The notes beneath the pieces are model-generated. The model saw only the letters and a list, made by a program, of their open reading frames with translations, searched no databases and had not been told where the DNA came from. This document shows, in pieces, positions 33,018 to 41,197 of a stretch of DNA of 64,000 bases. The position numbers and the translations under genes were made by a program. How positions within the stretch are numbered: the stretch's first letter is position 1; every line of letters starts with the position of its first letter. The stretch spans positions 2,421,610-2,485,609 of the forward strand of contig JANCMB010000001.1 in the NCBI GenBank assembly GCA_031317595.1, given 5' to 3'. The DNA is from Glutamicibacter sp. PS. Its GTDB lineage: Bacteria; Actinomycetota; Actinomycetes; Actinomycetales; Micrococcaceae.

Positions 33018-34646
33018 ATGGCCAAGACTGTGGAATCCATAAAGAAACCAACAAACCGCATACCGAAACCCAGTGACCTAAATCCTCGCCGCGCGGCGAA
33101 GGCCGAACTGGAGGATATGACGGCCAACGGGGCCATTGACGCCGCCTACAATGACGAAGACGACGTCGATACCAACAACACGCGACGCGTCGACTTTACC
33201 GGTCAGGGTCCGCTGAAGAATATGAGCGAGGTGCGCCATTTCTTCCGCACCAATTCGACCCCCATCTACTTCTTTGGCGCCACCCCTGTGAACCTGCTGG
33301 GCTTGGACCGCTGGGTTCGTAAATTCAGTTACATCAGTTACTACGACGGCTGGGACGGGCACCACCCGCGTGTCTTCACCCCTAGCGAGAAGCCATACAT
33401 CGAGTTCCAGTCGGCCGAAGAGATCAACAACTGGTTGCTAGAAAACCCCGAGGTACGCGAGTACATCGATGCGCGACGCATTCCCGGTGGACCGCGCCCC
33501 AAGGTCGCCATGGTGTTTTTCGACGAGGAAACCGAGGCGATCTGCGAGGAGCTTGGCTACGACCTCATCCTGCCGCCAGCATCCTTGCGCACCCACCTAG
33601 ACTCGAAGATCGTCACCACGGAGCTTGGCAACGCAGCCGGCGCCCCATCCGTTCCCAATGTGCTGGGCACCGCCGATAGCTATGCGGAACTGCAGAAGCT
33701 CGCCGACGGGGCCGGACTTGGCGACGACCTTGTGGTACAGACTCCCTATGGTGATTCGGGTAAAACGACCTTCTTTATCACCAACGAGTCCGACTGGAAT
33801 CAATACGCCAAGAACATCATTGGCGAACAGCTCAAGGTGATGAAGCGGATCAACAACCTGCCGGTGGCCGTCGAAGCCGTGCTCACGCGTTGCGGCACGG
33901 TGGTGGGTCCGATCCTGACCGAGTTGGCCGGCTACAAGCAGCTCACGCCATACAAGGGTGGCTGGTGCGGCAATGAAATGCATCCCGAGGTAGTCACAGA
34001 GACGCAGCGGCACCGCGCCATCGAGCTCGTCAAGGCCGTCGGCGACGGTCTGAACCAGGCCGGGTACCGAGGCTTCTTCGAAGTAGACGTACTCATCGAC
34101 ACCGACACCGACGAGGTGTATCTCGGCGAACTGAATCCGCGCATCTCGGGTGCCAGCGCGATCACCAATGTGACCGCCGGAGCCTATGCCGACGTGCCGC
34201 TGTTCCTCTTCCACCTGCTCGAATACCTCGATGTTGACTTCAAACTCGATGTCGACGAGATCAACGAGCGTTGGGAGCGACTGAGCGGGGTCGACATCTG
34301 GAGCCACATGATCATCAAGGAAACCGATGACATCGTGCAGTACATCACCCACGCCCCGCGCACCGGTAACTACTATCTCGATGCTCGTGGCAAGCTGCAG
34401 TTCTCCCGTAACGCCCTAGACTGGCACCAACTGCAGAACCACAAGGAAGTGTTCTTCCTGCGAATCTATGGTGCCGAGGACTACCGGTGGAAGGGTGCCG
34501 ACTTGGGCGTACTCGTCACGAAGGCGAAGCTACAGTACGAGTCCAAGGGCAAGAAGCGCCTGTCCATCGATGCTCGGCACTTCATCTCTTCCATTCGCGC
34601 ACTCTACAAGGGCATTGACGTGCCCCCTGCGAGCTCGGGCGAATAG
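33018..34646 (+). CDS. ATP-grasp protein of unknown substrate (biotin carboxylase-like)
   Basis: 542 residues. A basic and acidic leader (1-60), an N-terminal domain to about 190, then an ATP-grasp fold: DLVVQTPYGDSGKTTFFI as the glycine-rich ATP loop near 240, and FFEVDVLIDTDTDEVYLGELNPRISGAS near 355-380 carrying the metal-binding Glu and NPR motif. ATP-grasp enzymes join a carboxylate to an amine, thiol or carbonate through an acyl phosphate. There is no biotin carrier domain, and FFGATPVNLLGLDRWVRKFSY is not from true biotin carboxylases, so carboxylation is doubtful. GAGGG precedes the ATG. A NylB-type amide hydrolase follows on the same strand, suggesting an amide made and cut by the pair; that is inference. 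Confidence 0.7.
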   Translation: MAKTVESIKKPTNRIPKPSDLNPRRAAKAELEDMTANGAIDAAYNDEDDVDTNNTRRVDFTGQGPLKNMSEVRHFFRTNSTPIYFFGATPVNLLGLDRWVRKFSYISYYDGWDGHHPRVFTPSEKPYIEFQSAEEINNWLLENPEVREYIDARRIPGGPRPKVAMVFFDEETEAICEELGYDLILPPASLRTHLDSKIVTTELGNAAGAPSVPNVLGTADSYAELQKLADGAGLGDDLVVQTPYGDSGKTTFFITNESDWNQYAKNIIGEQLKVMKRINNLPVAVEAVLTRCGTVVGPILTELAGYKQLTPYKGGWCGNEMHPEVVTETQRHRAIELVKAVGDGLNQAGYRGFFEVDVLIDTDTDEVYLGELNPRISGASAITNVTAGAYADVPLFLFHLLEYLDVDFKLDVDEINERWERLSGVDIWSHMIIKETDDIVQYITHAPRTGNYYLDARGKLQFSRNALDWHQLQNHKEVFFLRIYGAEDYRWKGADLGVLVTKAKLQYESKGKKRLSIDARHFISSIRALYKGIDVPPASSGE

Positions 34647-34653
34647 CACGAGA

Positions 34654-34702
34654 TCAGGGATGCTCAATTGAATGGTATTCTCCATACTTTGAGCATCCCT
34701 GA
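34654..34702 (+). promoter_or_regulatory. Long hairpin between the ATP-grasp and NylB-like genes
   Basis: A perfect 14-bp stem (34654-34667 with 34689-34702) surrounds a 21-base loop that itself contains ATGG/CCAT. The loop is too long and the T run missing for a typical terminator; it lies 26 bases before the next ATG and its 3' arm ends just ahead of the GAGGAGA ribosome binding site. It may be an attenuator, an RNA-processing site or a partial terminator. Confidence 0.55.
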
Positions 34703-34728
34703 CTTCATCTCTCGAGGAGACCCCGTCC

Positions 34729-35916
34729 ATGAACAGTGAGCAACCGGTAGCCGCCATTACGGCAGCGAACTGGCAGTTACCCGAAAACATTCGGTACAGC
34801 TTCCAGAACCTCGCCGAAGTTCTGCCCACTGTGAAGGTCTCCCGCGGCGACGACCACATCGCGAAGCTACCGCGCACCGAGATGGACCTAGGCTCGATTC
34901 AGCTACCGCGCAGCATGGGCGAGCCATCAATGACGGTGCGTGGTGTCATGAATTCCACGGATACGGATGCCTGGCTCGTAATGCAAGACGGACGGATCCT
35001 GACCGAGAAATATCTCGAGCCGATGACCGCGCTGACCGATCATCTGCTGATGAGCGTAAGCAAAACTCTTGTCGGCACCGTCGCCGGCACCTTGGTTGAT
35101 GCCGGGAAGCTCGACGTCAATGCGCCGGTCACCGACTACGTCCCGGCCCTCTCGCGCAGCGGCTACAACGGGGCCACGGTGCGTCACCTGTTAGATATGC
35201 GTTCCGGCATCAGGTACTCCGAGGAGTACTTGGATCCCACCGCCGAGGTGCGCCTGCTCGAGCAGGCCATCGGATGGGCCGAGCTCGAGGGCGATATGAA
35301 GCCCATCGGTCTCTACGACTTCCTGCTCACGCTCAAGGCCGAAGGTCCCCATGGCGGGCCCTTTGACTACCGCTCCTGTGAAACCGATGTCCTCGGCTGG
35401 GTCTGCGAGGCCGCCGGCGGAGCTCGGATGCAGCAACTGCTATCGGAGAACGTCTGGGCAAAGATCGGCGCCCAACAGGACCTGGTCATGGGTGTCGACC
35501 AATTCGACACCGGCATGTTCGACGGTGGCTTCAACTCGACGTTGCGCGACTTGGCCCGCTTTGGTCACCTGTTCATCAACAACGGTATTTCGCTCACCGG
35601 CGAGCGCGTGGTCTCGGAGGCCTGGCTGGCCGATGTCTTCACCGAGGATGAGGAACTTGTCGAGGCCTTTGCGGCCTCACCGGGAGACAACATGATGCCC
35701 GGTGGCCACTACCGCAATCAGATCTGGTTCCCCTACCCGGGCACTGGCGTCGCCCTAGCCCTGGGTATTCACGGTCAGATGATCTACATGAACCGTGCGA
35801 CCGGCATGGTCGGAGTGAAGCTCTCCTCATGGCCACTGCCGCAGGACGCGGGGAAATTATTCCCTACCATCCGGGCCTTCGACGCCATTGCCAATCATTT
35901 AGCAGATGTGGACTAG
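34729..35916 (+). CDS. NylB-like serine hydrolase (6-aminohexanoate-dimer hydrolase family)
   Basis: 395 residues with class C beta-lactamase fold and no signal peptide, hence cytosolic. It follows NylB of Arthrobacter closely in form: HLLMSVSKTLVGTVAGTLVD carries the Ser-x-x-Lys pair, YRSCETDVLGWVCE the Tyr of the catalytic triad (YCSANTD in NylB), and GIHGQMIYMNRATG with KLSSWP the C-terminal core. NylB hydrolyses the linear nylon dimer, but chromosomal relatives are esterases or amide hydrolases with unknown natural substrates. GAGGAGA precedes the ATG. It sits 82 bases after the ATP-grasp gene, across a long hairpin. Confidence 0.85.
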   Translation: MNSEQPVAAITAANWQLPENIRYSFQNLAEVLPTVKVSRGDDHIAKLPRTEMDLGSIQLPRSMGEPSMTVRGVMNSTDTDAWLVMQDGRILTEKYLEPMTALTDHLLMSVSKTLVGTVAGTLVDAGKLDVNAPVTDYVPALSRSGYNGATVRHLLDMRSGIRYSEEYLDPTAEVRLLEQAIGWAELEGDMKPIGLYDFLLTLKAEGPHGGPFDYRSCETDVLGWVCEAAGGARMQQLLSENVWAKIGAQQDLVMGVDQFDTGMFDGGFNSTLRDLARFGHLFINNGISLTGERVVSEAWLADVFTEDEELVEAFAASPGDNMMPGGHYRNQIWFPYPGTGVALALGIHGQMIYMNRATGMVGVKLSSWPLPQDAGKLFPTIRAFDAIANHLADVD

Positions 35917-35971
35917 AGGCACCCCGGCGGGGCTAATGCATTGCGGCGTAACCGACCTGGATTTAATGCGC

Positions 35972-36169
35972 GACTAATATAGTTGACGCATACATGAACC
36001 CACCAAAGCACATCTGTTTCCTATCCTTTGGACACTGGACCCCGCACCCCACCTCAGCGACCCGCTCGGCCTCCAACGTCCTGCTACAAAGTATCGATCT
36101 GGCGGTGGCGGCCGAAGAACTAGGCGCCGATGGAGCCTACTTCCGAGTCCACCATTTTGGCCGCCAGCT
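35972..36169 (+). repeat. 198-bp direct repeat, left copy
   Basis: About 94% identical (some 12 differences) to 37431-37628, at a constant offset of 1459. It covers the promoter region and first 58 codons of the luciferase-like gene. Seven of the differences are A here against G in the right copy, as expected of a copy no longer under selection and drifting towards A/T. Confidence 0.95.
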
Positions 36170-36239
36170 ACTCCAGAAAGTCGAAACTGAGGCGATCTTG
36201 CCGCTCCAAATTGGGCGGAGCATCATGTGTGACGCATAA
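35994..36239 (+). pseudogene. Truncated duplicate of the luciferase-like monooxygenase gene
   Basis: The ATG and the following 58 codons match the intact gene at 37453, including FLSFGHWTPHP and AAEELGADGAYFRVHHF; after 36169 the sequence is unrelated and the frame stops at 36239. The TATAGT box ten bases before the ATG is kept. The product would be an 81-residue fragment without the barrel and is unlikely to act. Confidence 0.9.
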
Positions 36240-36392
36240 GCGCCCAGAGAGGTGACCTCGAGCGAACCAGTGGTACAGCGTATAGACACGTATTCGAAGT
36301 GTCGGTGACCGTAAGTAATGTTCCAAACATGAGGACACCCACAGCACAGCACCATCGGACGACAAGAAACACCTTCGGAGGCGAAAACCATC

Positions 36393-37022
36393 ATGGGCGT
36401 TGAATTTGTGGAGCGCTTCTTTAGGCTCACATTGGACAACGTGTATCGTTTTGCGTGCAGCCTAATGTTTGCGGTAGCGCTAGTGGCGATCACCAATCAG
36501 ACTCTCCCTCTAACGCAGCTCGCTGGACTACTCGACTGGTTGGCGGTACCGTCTTCTTGGCTCGTTCCGGTGAGCGATTGGCTGGCGGAACGACAGGTGG
36601 TTGTTGACTGGGTTGCATTCCTGACATTGATAGTGGCCGTCACGTTCTCCCTCGCCAATGACTGGCGCAGTCGATCTGGGTCGACGGCTCTCCTGGCGAC
36701 GGCGATTCTGTTTCAGGGCGAGTTTGGCTGGCGGACATTCGCTGCGGCGATCATTTGTCTTGTAGCCCTCATGCTGGTCACTGGCCTCGCGCACGCCTTG
36801 ACAAGCCGTCTGGGAATAGCAACGCCAGGGTGGACGCGCTCTGCTTGGAGTAAGGTCGGGAATGCGGTGATGACGCTGGCCTTCGCGGTACTTTATCTCC
36901 TTTCTCCACTTGGTTGGCTCATTTCTCAAGAGCCTCATAATTCACGGGGAACTCGATGGAACCCGCTCTACATTGAACAGGTAGAGCGGTCTGTTCCTAG
37001 TGGCGCTATTTCCCCGCGATAG
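36393..37022 (+). CDS. Orphan integral membrane protein inside the repeat-bounded insert
   Basis: 209 residues, about four or five helices (roughly 15-37, 65-90, 95-130 and 150-178) and a polar 30-residue C-terminal tail. A GGAGG lies 11 bases before the ATG. No family recognised. Base use is visibly less GC-rich than in the flanking genes. It is the only supportable gene in the 1.26-kb segment between the two copies of the luciferase-like 5' end, so it may be foreign cargo or the remains of an inserted segment. Confidence 0.55.
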   Translation: MGVEFVERFFRLTLDNVYRFACSLMFAVALVAITNQTLPLTQLAGLLDWLAVPSSWLVPVSDWLAERQVVVDWVAFLTLIVAVTFSLANDWRSRSGSTALLATAILFQGEFGWRTFAAAIICLVALMLVTGLAHALTSRLGIATPGWTRSAWSKVGNAVMTLAFAVLYLLSPLGWLISQEPHNSRGTRWNPLYIEQVERSVPSGAISPR

Positions 37023-37430
37023 TCGATAGTGCGATTGGGCACACCGGCTCTTCTGCCCATACTCACTTTCAGACTGGCACCACAGCAGGGCAAGACCACA
37101 CTAGTATTCGGCGCTTTGAGAGCATAGGCGCGGTCCTCTACATGGCATCTGACAACCCGCTCCTTCGGGGACAAGCACCGCTTGACACACTCCGCCATCC
37201 ATCACTCCTGTATAGAGAAAATCAGCCCGTGGCTCGCGACAACAGACCGATTACGACCACATTACTGCCACCGATTCGCGGCCATGGGCTCTTTAATCTT
37301 TACGACGCCCCTGAACACCCAGACGAGTCCGCTGGCACTGCATATCGTGTCGCGATTACGACCATCAACACGATCTCGAATCACATCGAGGCATCCGCCA
37401 GCTACCTGACTGACTCGGGAATAAGTCCCT
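37023..37430. other. Intergenic part of the insert, no gene recognised
   Basis: Short frames are present but none has a ribosome binding site or recognisable protein. No inverted repeats at the insert ends, no transposase or integrase remnant visible. Confidence 0.45.
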
Positions 37431-37628
37431 GACCGATATAGTTGACGCGTACATGAACTCACCCAAGCGCATCGGTTTCCTGTCCTTTGGACACTGGACC
37501 CCGCACCCCACCTCAGCGACCCGCTCGGCCTCCGACGTCCTGCTGCAAAGTATCGATCTGGCGGTGGCGGCCGAAGAACTAGGCGCCGATGGGGCCTACT
37601 TCCGAGTCCACCATTTTGCCCGCCAGCT
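37431..37628 (+). repeat. 198-bp direct repeat, right copy
   Basis: Right-hand copy of the duplication described at 35972; this copy belongs to the intact gene. The similarity begins at GAC (37431) just before the TATAGT box and ends within codon 59. Confidence 0.95.
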
Positions 37629-38484
37629 CGGTTCTCCATTCCCGCTGCTCTCCGCGGTTGGTGCGAAAACCGACCGCATTGAAATTGGCACCGGCGTCAT
37701 TGACATGCGCTACGTCAATCCCATGACCTTCGCCGAAGACGCCGGAGCCTCGGACCTGATCTCCGCAGGTCGCCTGCAGCTCGGTGTTTCGCGAGGTTCG
37801 CCCGAACAGGTCATAGACGGCTGGAAGCACTTCGGGCAGGCCCCCTCCGCCGGACAGAGCGACGCCGATATGGCACGTCAGATCACCACGCAGGCTTTGG
37901 AGCTGATCTCCGGGAAAAAGTTTGCTCAGCCCAACCCGCGGCCGATGTTCCCAAATCCCCCGGGGCTTCTGGGGCTCGAACCTCAGTCGCCGGGTCTGCG
38001 CGAGCGCATCTGGTGGGGAGCCGGTTCGGATGCCACCGCGATCTGGGCGGCCCAGCATGGCATGAACCTCATGTCTTCGACCCTGAAGAACGACGAGTCC
38101 GGTGAACCGCTGCATATCCAGCAGCGTAAGCAGATCGAGGCATTCCGTGCCGAGTGGGCCAAACACGATCATGGCTTCACCCCGCGCGTTTCCGTCTCAC
38201 GTTCCATCATGCCGATCGTCAACGATCTGGACCGCCGGTACTTCCTAGGCAGTGGGGAACGACGCGATCAATTCGGAAATATCGACGAAACCACCCGTGC
38301 CGTTTTCGGACGTAGTTACGCCGATGAACCCGACGCCCTGATCGAACAGCTTGCCGCCGACGAAGCCATCGCCGCGGCCGACACGATCCTGCTCACCGTG
38401 CCGAACCAACTAGGCGTCGATTACAACGCGCATTTGTTGCATTCGATCCTCACCCACGTGGCCCCGGGTCTCGGCTGGCGCTAG
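37453..38484 (+). CDS. LLM class (luciferase-like) flavin-dependent monooxygenase
   Basis: 343 residues, a full (beta/alpha)8 barrel of the bacterial luciferase family: FLSFGHWTP at strand 1, AYFRVHHFARQLGSPFPLLSAVG with the conserved HHF, IEIGTGVIDMRYVNP, and GRLQLGVSRGSPEQV. Uses FMNH2 or F420 to oxidise a small organic molecule; the substrate is unknown. TATAGT lies ten bases before the ATG and no ribosome binding site is present, so the mRNA leader is very short. Its 5' end exists twice; this copy is intact. A nitroreductase gene converges from the right. Confidence 0.92.
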   Translation: MNSPKRIGFLSFGHWTPHPTSATRSASDVLLQSIDLAVAAEELGADGAYFRVHHFARQLGSPFPLLSAVGAKTDRIEIGTGVIDMRYVNPMTFAEDAGASDLISAGRLQLGVSRGSPEQVIDGWKHFGQAPSAGQSDADMARQITTQALELISGKKFAQPNPRPMFPNPPGLLGLEPQSPGLRERIWWGAGSDATAIWAAQHGMNLMSSTLKNDESGEPLHIQQRKQIEAFRAEWAKHDHGFTPRVSVSRSIMPIVNDLDRRYFLGSGERRDQFGNIDETTRAVFGRSYADEPDALIEQLAADEAIAAADTILLTVPNQLGVDYNAHLLHSILTHVAPGLGWR

Positions 38485-38537
38485 AGACTCGACGGCAGGA
38501 AGCACCTAGTGTCAGTACCCTGCGACCTAACGACGCC

Positions 38538-39113
38538 TTAGGGGTCACGACTCCAGACGAGGTCCTCGGGGCTAAGCCGTTCGCGGCTCGTCCCGGCCGA
38601 TGCTATTTGGCCGGGGCGGTGGGCCGCGATGCCGAAGGCCGTCATTGAGGTGACCTGCCAGTGTGCCGGAACGTCGAATTCCTCGGCCACTGCTTGGCGG
38701 TCAAAGGCTCGAATCTGGTGCGCATCCAAACCAAGCGCTAGGCCCTGGATGGTCATATGCGCGACGGCCTGGCCCAAATCATAGTGCGCGAATTCCGAGT
38801 ACTCCCATCCAGGCGCGTCGGCGACCTCGATTTGGGCAAGATTGACCACAAGTAGCGAAGCGTCTGGGACCCACTGAGCGGCGCTTCGTCCTAAATGGGG
38901 CAGAATCCGTGCGTGCACGCTCCCTCCGCGCTTCCCCACAATGAATCTCCACGGTTGCGAGTTACCAGCGGAAGGGGCCCGGCGGGCCGCCTCGATCAAG
39001 GTTTCCACCTGTTGCTTCGTGAGCACCGCATCGGGTTGGAACCGTACGGGGCTAAATCTTCGGCGTAGGGCAGGATGCAACAACTGGTCAGTAGGGGCCT
39101 CGCAACTTGTCAT
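38538..39113 (-). CDS. Nitroreductase family protein
   Basis: 191 residues. RRRFSPVRFQPDAVL and LIEAARRAPSAGNSQPWRFIV give the FMN-binding N-terminal motif; YDLGQAVAHMTIQGLALGL is the dimer-interface helix. FMN-dependent reduction of nitro compounds, quinones or flavins by NAD(P)H. It could supply reduced flavin to the neighbouring luciferase-like enzyme, though the genes converge rather than share an operon. No ribosome binding site; CATAAT lies six bases before the ATG. Confidence 0.9.
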   Translation of the reverse strand: MTSCEAPTDQLLHPALRRRFSPVRFQPDAVLTKQQVETLIEAARRAPSAGNSQPWRFIVGKRGGSVHARILPHLGRSAAQWVPDASLLVVNLAQIEVADAPGWEYSEFAHYDLGQAVAHMTIQGLALGLDAHQIRAFDRQAVAEEFDVPAHWQVTSMTAFGIAAHRPGQIASAGTSRERLSPEDLVWSRDP

Positions 39114-39119
39114 AAACCC

Positions 39120-39125
39120 ATTATG
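39120..39125 (-). promoter_or_regulatory. -10 box for leaderless nitroreductase gene
   Basis: CATAAT on the minus strand, five of six matches to TATAAT, is followed by GGGTTT and the ATG at 39113. Confidence 0.45.
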
Positions 39126-39206
39126 GGCTGGTGCACGGTAGGGACGCGGTTCGCTCCGATCTTGGGGCTGGCCTGTGCTCGCACTACCCTATGAGAGGAT
39201 TCACCC

Positions 39207-40157
39207 ATGAAAACCGTGCAACTGGGCCCCACCGAAATCAAAGTCCCCAACGTCATTTCCGGCATGATGCGCATTGCCGATGCCAGTGACGCCAAGATTC
39301 GCGAGCTCTATGACACCGCCCGCTCCTCCGGAATAGACTACTTTGACCATGCCGACCTCTACGGCTTCAATCATCCCGGCGGCGGGACCCACTGGTGCGA
39401 ACACCGCTTCGCCCAGGCCTTGGGGCTCTCGACTTCGGAGCGCGAGCAGATCATGCTGCAGTCCAAAACCGGAATCACCACCGACCCGCTCAGCTACGAC
39501 CAGTCCTACGAGCACATCGTGTCTTCCGTTGAGGGCTCGCTGCGCGCGTTGAACACCGACTACCTCGATGTCTTGCTCCTGCACCGACCCGATGCCCTCG
39601 TGGAGCCCGAAGAAGTCGCGCGGGCCTTCGATGATCTGGAATCTCGCGGCATGGTCCGTGCTTTTGGCGTGTCAAACCATACGCCTCGACAGATCGACCT
39701 GCTCAAAACCGCGGTTCGCCAACCGCTGGTGGTGAATCAGGTACAACTCTCGCTCACCCACGCCTCACTGATCACCCAGGGCATCTCCTCGAATACGGCC
39801 GGAGCCGATAATGCGATAACTCGTGATGGCGGAGGGTTGGTGGATCATGCCCGGCTGAATAAGATCACCTTGCAGGCGTGGAGCCCCTTTCAGAGCGGCG
39901 GAACTGCCGGTGTCTTCTTGGATTCATCAGACTTCCCCGAGCTCAACGCCGAACTATCGCGCTTGGCCGACCGCTACGGGGTCACCCCGCTGGCGATTGC
40001 GGTCGGCTGGATCACCCGGCACCCGGCAGGTATGCAAGTGATTTTAGGTAGCACCACTACGCAGCGAATCGTCGACGCGAGCGCTGGCTCCGAGGTGCCA
40101 TTGACCCGTGGCGAATGGTACGGGCTGCTCCGCGCCGCCGGTCATCACATACCGTAG
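39207..40157 (+). CDS. Aldo/keto reductase, YdhF-like
   Basis: 316 residues, aldo-keto reductase barrel. Catalytic residues are seen as Asp in GIDYFDHADLYGF (Asp47-Tyr52 region), Lys in MLQSKTGI near 88 and His in LLLHRPDALV near 126; ILGSTTTQRI near 292 is the NADPH-binding segment. Reduces a carbonyl compound with NADPH; the close YdhF-like form is typical of enzymes of unsettled substrate. GAGAGG precedes the ATG by nine bases. Confidence 0.92.
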   Translation: MKTVQLGPTEIKVPNVISGMMRIADASDAKIRELYDTARSSGIDYFDHADLYGFNHPGGGTHWCEHRFAQALGLSTSEREQIMLQSKTGITTDPLSYDQSYEHIVSSVEGSLRALNTDYLDVLLLHRPDALVEPEEVARAFDDLESRGMVRAFGVSNHTPRQIDLLKTAVRQPLVVNQVQLSLTHASLITQGISSNTAGADNAITRDGGGLVDHARLNKITLQAWSPFQSGGTAGVFLDSSDFPELNAELSRLADRYGVTPLAIAVGWITRHPAGMQVILGSTTTQRIVDASAGSEVPLTRGEWYGLLRAAGHHIP

Positions 40158-40198
40158 GCGGGAACGTAAGCTCCTAGCCCTTAGATCGCTGGGTGAAT

Positions 40199-40204
40199 TA
40201 GGCT
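40199..40204 (+). promoter_or_regulatory. -10 box for leaderless gene at 40212
   Basis: TAGGCT is followed by seven bases and the GTG at 40212. The AAAGG within those bases is too close to act as a ribosome binding site. Confidence 0.5.
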
Positions 40205-40211
40205 CAAAGGC

Positions 40212-41036
40212 GTGAAACATCAGCATATTCTGGACAAGCTCGCCCTCGGTGCGATTCCCTCGTTGGTTCAAGACGAGACGCATATGCTCGCCCGACAGAG
40301 TTTCTACGAGGCCAAACACGATGGTCACCGTGGCGCCAGATATGCGGAGGTCGTTCCCCCGCTCCTTCGTCGCTGGGGTCCGCTCATGACGCATCATAGC
40401 GACCAAAGCGAGCTGATGACCGGGCACCGGGTCGCGATTGCCTTAGCAACCTGCCTACACAAGGTAGGTCTCATCGAGCCCAGTCTCACCGAGCGGGCCC
40501 TGCGTGGGATCGACGAGCTGAACGACGCAGTGTGGCTCAGTGATGAATTTGCTCGTCAGTCACCGGCCTACGCGGACCTGTTGCGTTCCACGCCGCCTGC
40601 TCTGAGCAAAGCTCCTGCGGTGCGGGAGCCGCTGACCTTCACGCGGCCCGGAGATTTGCTGGCCATCAATACCACCCGTGGTTATGTGCTGGCCCATGTA
40701 CACGGCGACACTGGCACCAACGAAGCGCCCATACTTGAGTTGTATCGACAGATCTACCCGGTTTTGCCCGCGGCCGATCAGGTAGTTGGCACTCAGGCTG
40801 CCGGCGAACAACTCGGCAACGGGCCGGTGACGAACAGTCACATCGCAGTCGTCGGTCTACGGCATATCCCCGACCCGGCGGAACAGATTTGGCTCCTTGC
40901 CAGTGGCCAGAACCGCACGCCAGATACCTCGCACCTCACCACGAAGGACTATCTGCACACTCGCATGAGCCTTTACGAGTTTCTTGACTACCTCGAATCG
41001 CCGACCTCCCGATTGACGCCCACCCCTACCGCATAG
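40212..41036 (+). CDS. Protein of unknown function, first gene of a three-gene operon
   Basis: 274 residues, soluble, no membrane helix or signal peptide. An N-terminal helical part (to about 135) contains two His-rich spots (MTHHSDQSELMTGHRVAIA), followed by a mixed beta part (LTFTRPGDLLAINTTRGYVLAHVHG) and a C-terminal helix LHTRMSLYEFLDYLE. I do not recognise a family. GTG start in a leaderless arrangement. Two further small genes follow at 8 bases and by overlap, so the three may form a complex. Confidence 0.65.
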   Translation: MKHQHILDKLALGAIPSLVQDETHMLARQSFYEAKHDGHRGARYAEVVPPLLRRWGPLMTHHSDQSELMTGHRVAIALATCLHKVGLIEPSLTERALRGIDELNDAVWLSDEFARQSPAYADLLRSTPPALSKAPAVREPLTFTRPGDLLAINTTRGYVLAHVHGDTGTNEAPILELYRQIYPVLPAADQVVGTQAAGEQLGNGPVTNSHIAVVGLRHIPDPAEQIWLLASGQNRTPDTSHLTTKDYLHTRMSLYEFLDYLESPTSRLTPTPTA

Positions 41037-41044
41037 GACAGGGC

Positions 41045-41197
41045 GTGTCGAGTACACGATCTGCCGAGCTTATCGCCGCACAACAGCGCAAGTTTCGCGA
41101 GCTATGGCGGTCAGGACCGCTGCCCGAACTAATGGGTCGGCCGTGCCAAGCACATCCCCTACCATCCGCTACGTTCGCACCGGCCAACTCGCCGTGA
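41045..41197 (+). CDS. Small hypothetical protein, 50 residues
   Basis: GTG start eight bases after the preceding stop, with AGGACAGGG before it. Reads MSSTRSAELIAAQQRKFREL and then a proline-rich tail (LPSATFAPANSP). Its TGA overlaps the next GTG as GTGA, the usual mark of coupled operon genes, which is the main reason to believe it. No family recognised. It could instead be the N-terminal part of the next gene with a frameshift. Confidence 0.4.
   Translation: MSSTRSAELIAAQQRKFRELWRSGPLPELMGRPCQAHPLPSATFAPANSP

Noticed and set aside
33018-34646. Calling the ATP-grasp protein a biotin carboxylase
   Set aside because: ATP-grasp motifs are present, but no biotin carrier domain and no carboxylase-specific segments are visible.
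36137-36496. Minus-strand frame of 119 codons in the insert
   Set aside because: No ribosome binding site or recognisable domain; it overlaps both the left repeat and the start of the membrane protein.
35972-37628. Insertion sequence between the direct repeats
   Set aside because: No transposase frame, no terminal inverted repeats and repeats far too long for a target-site duplication.
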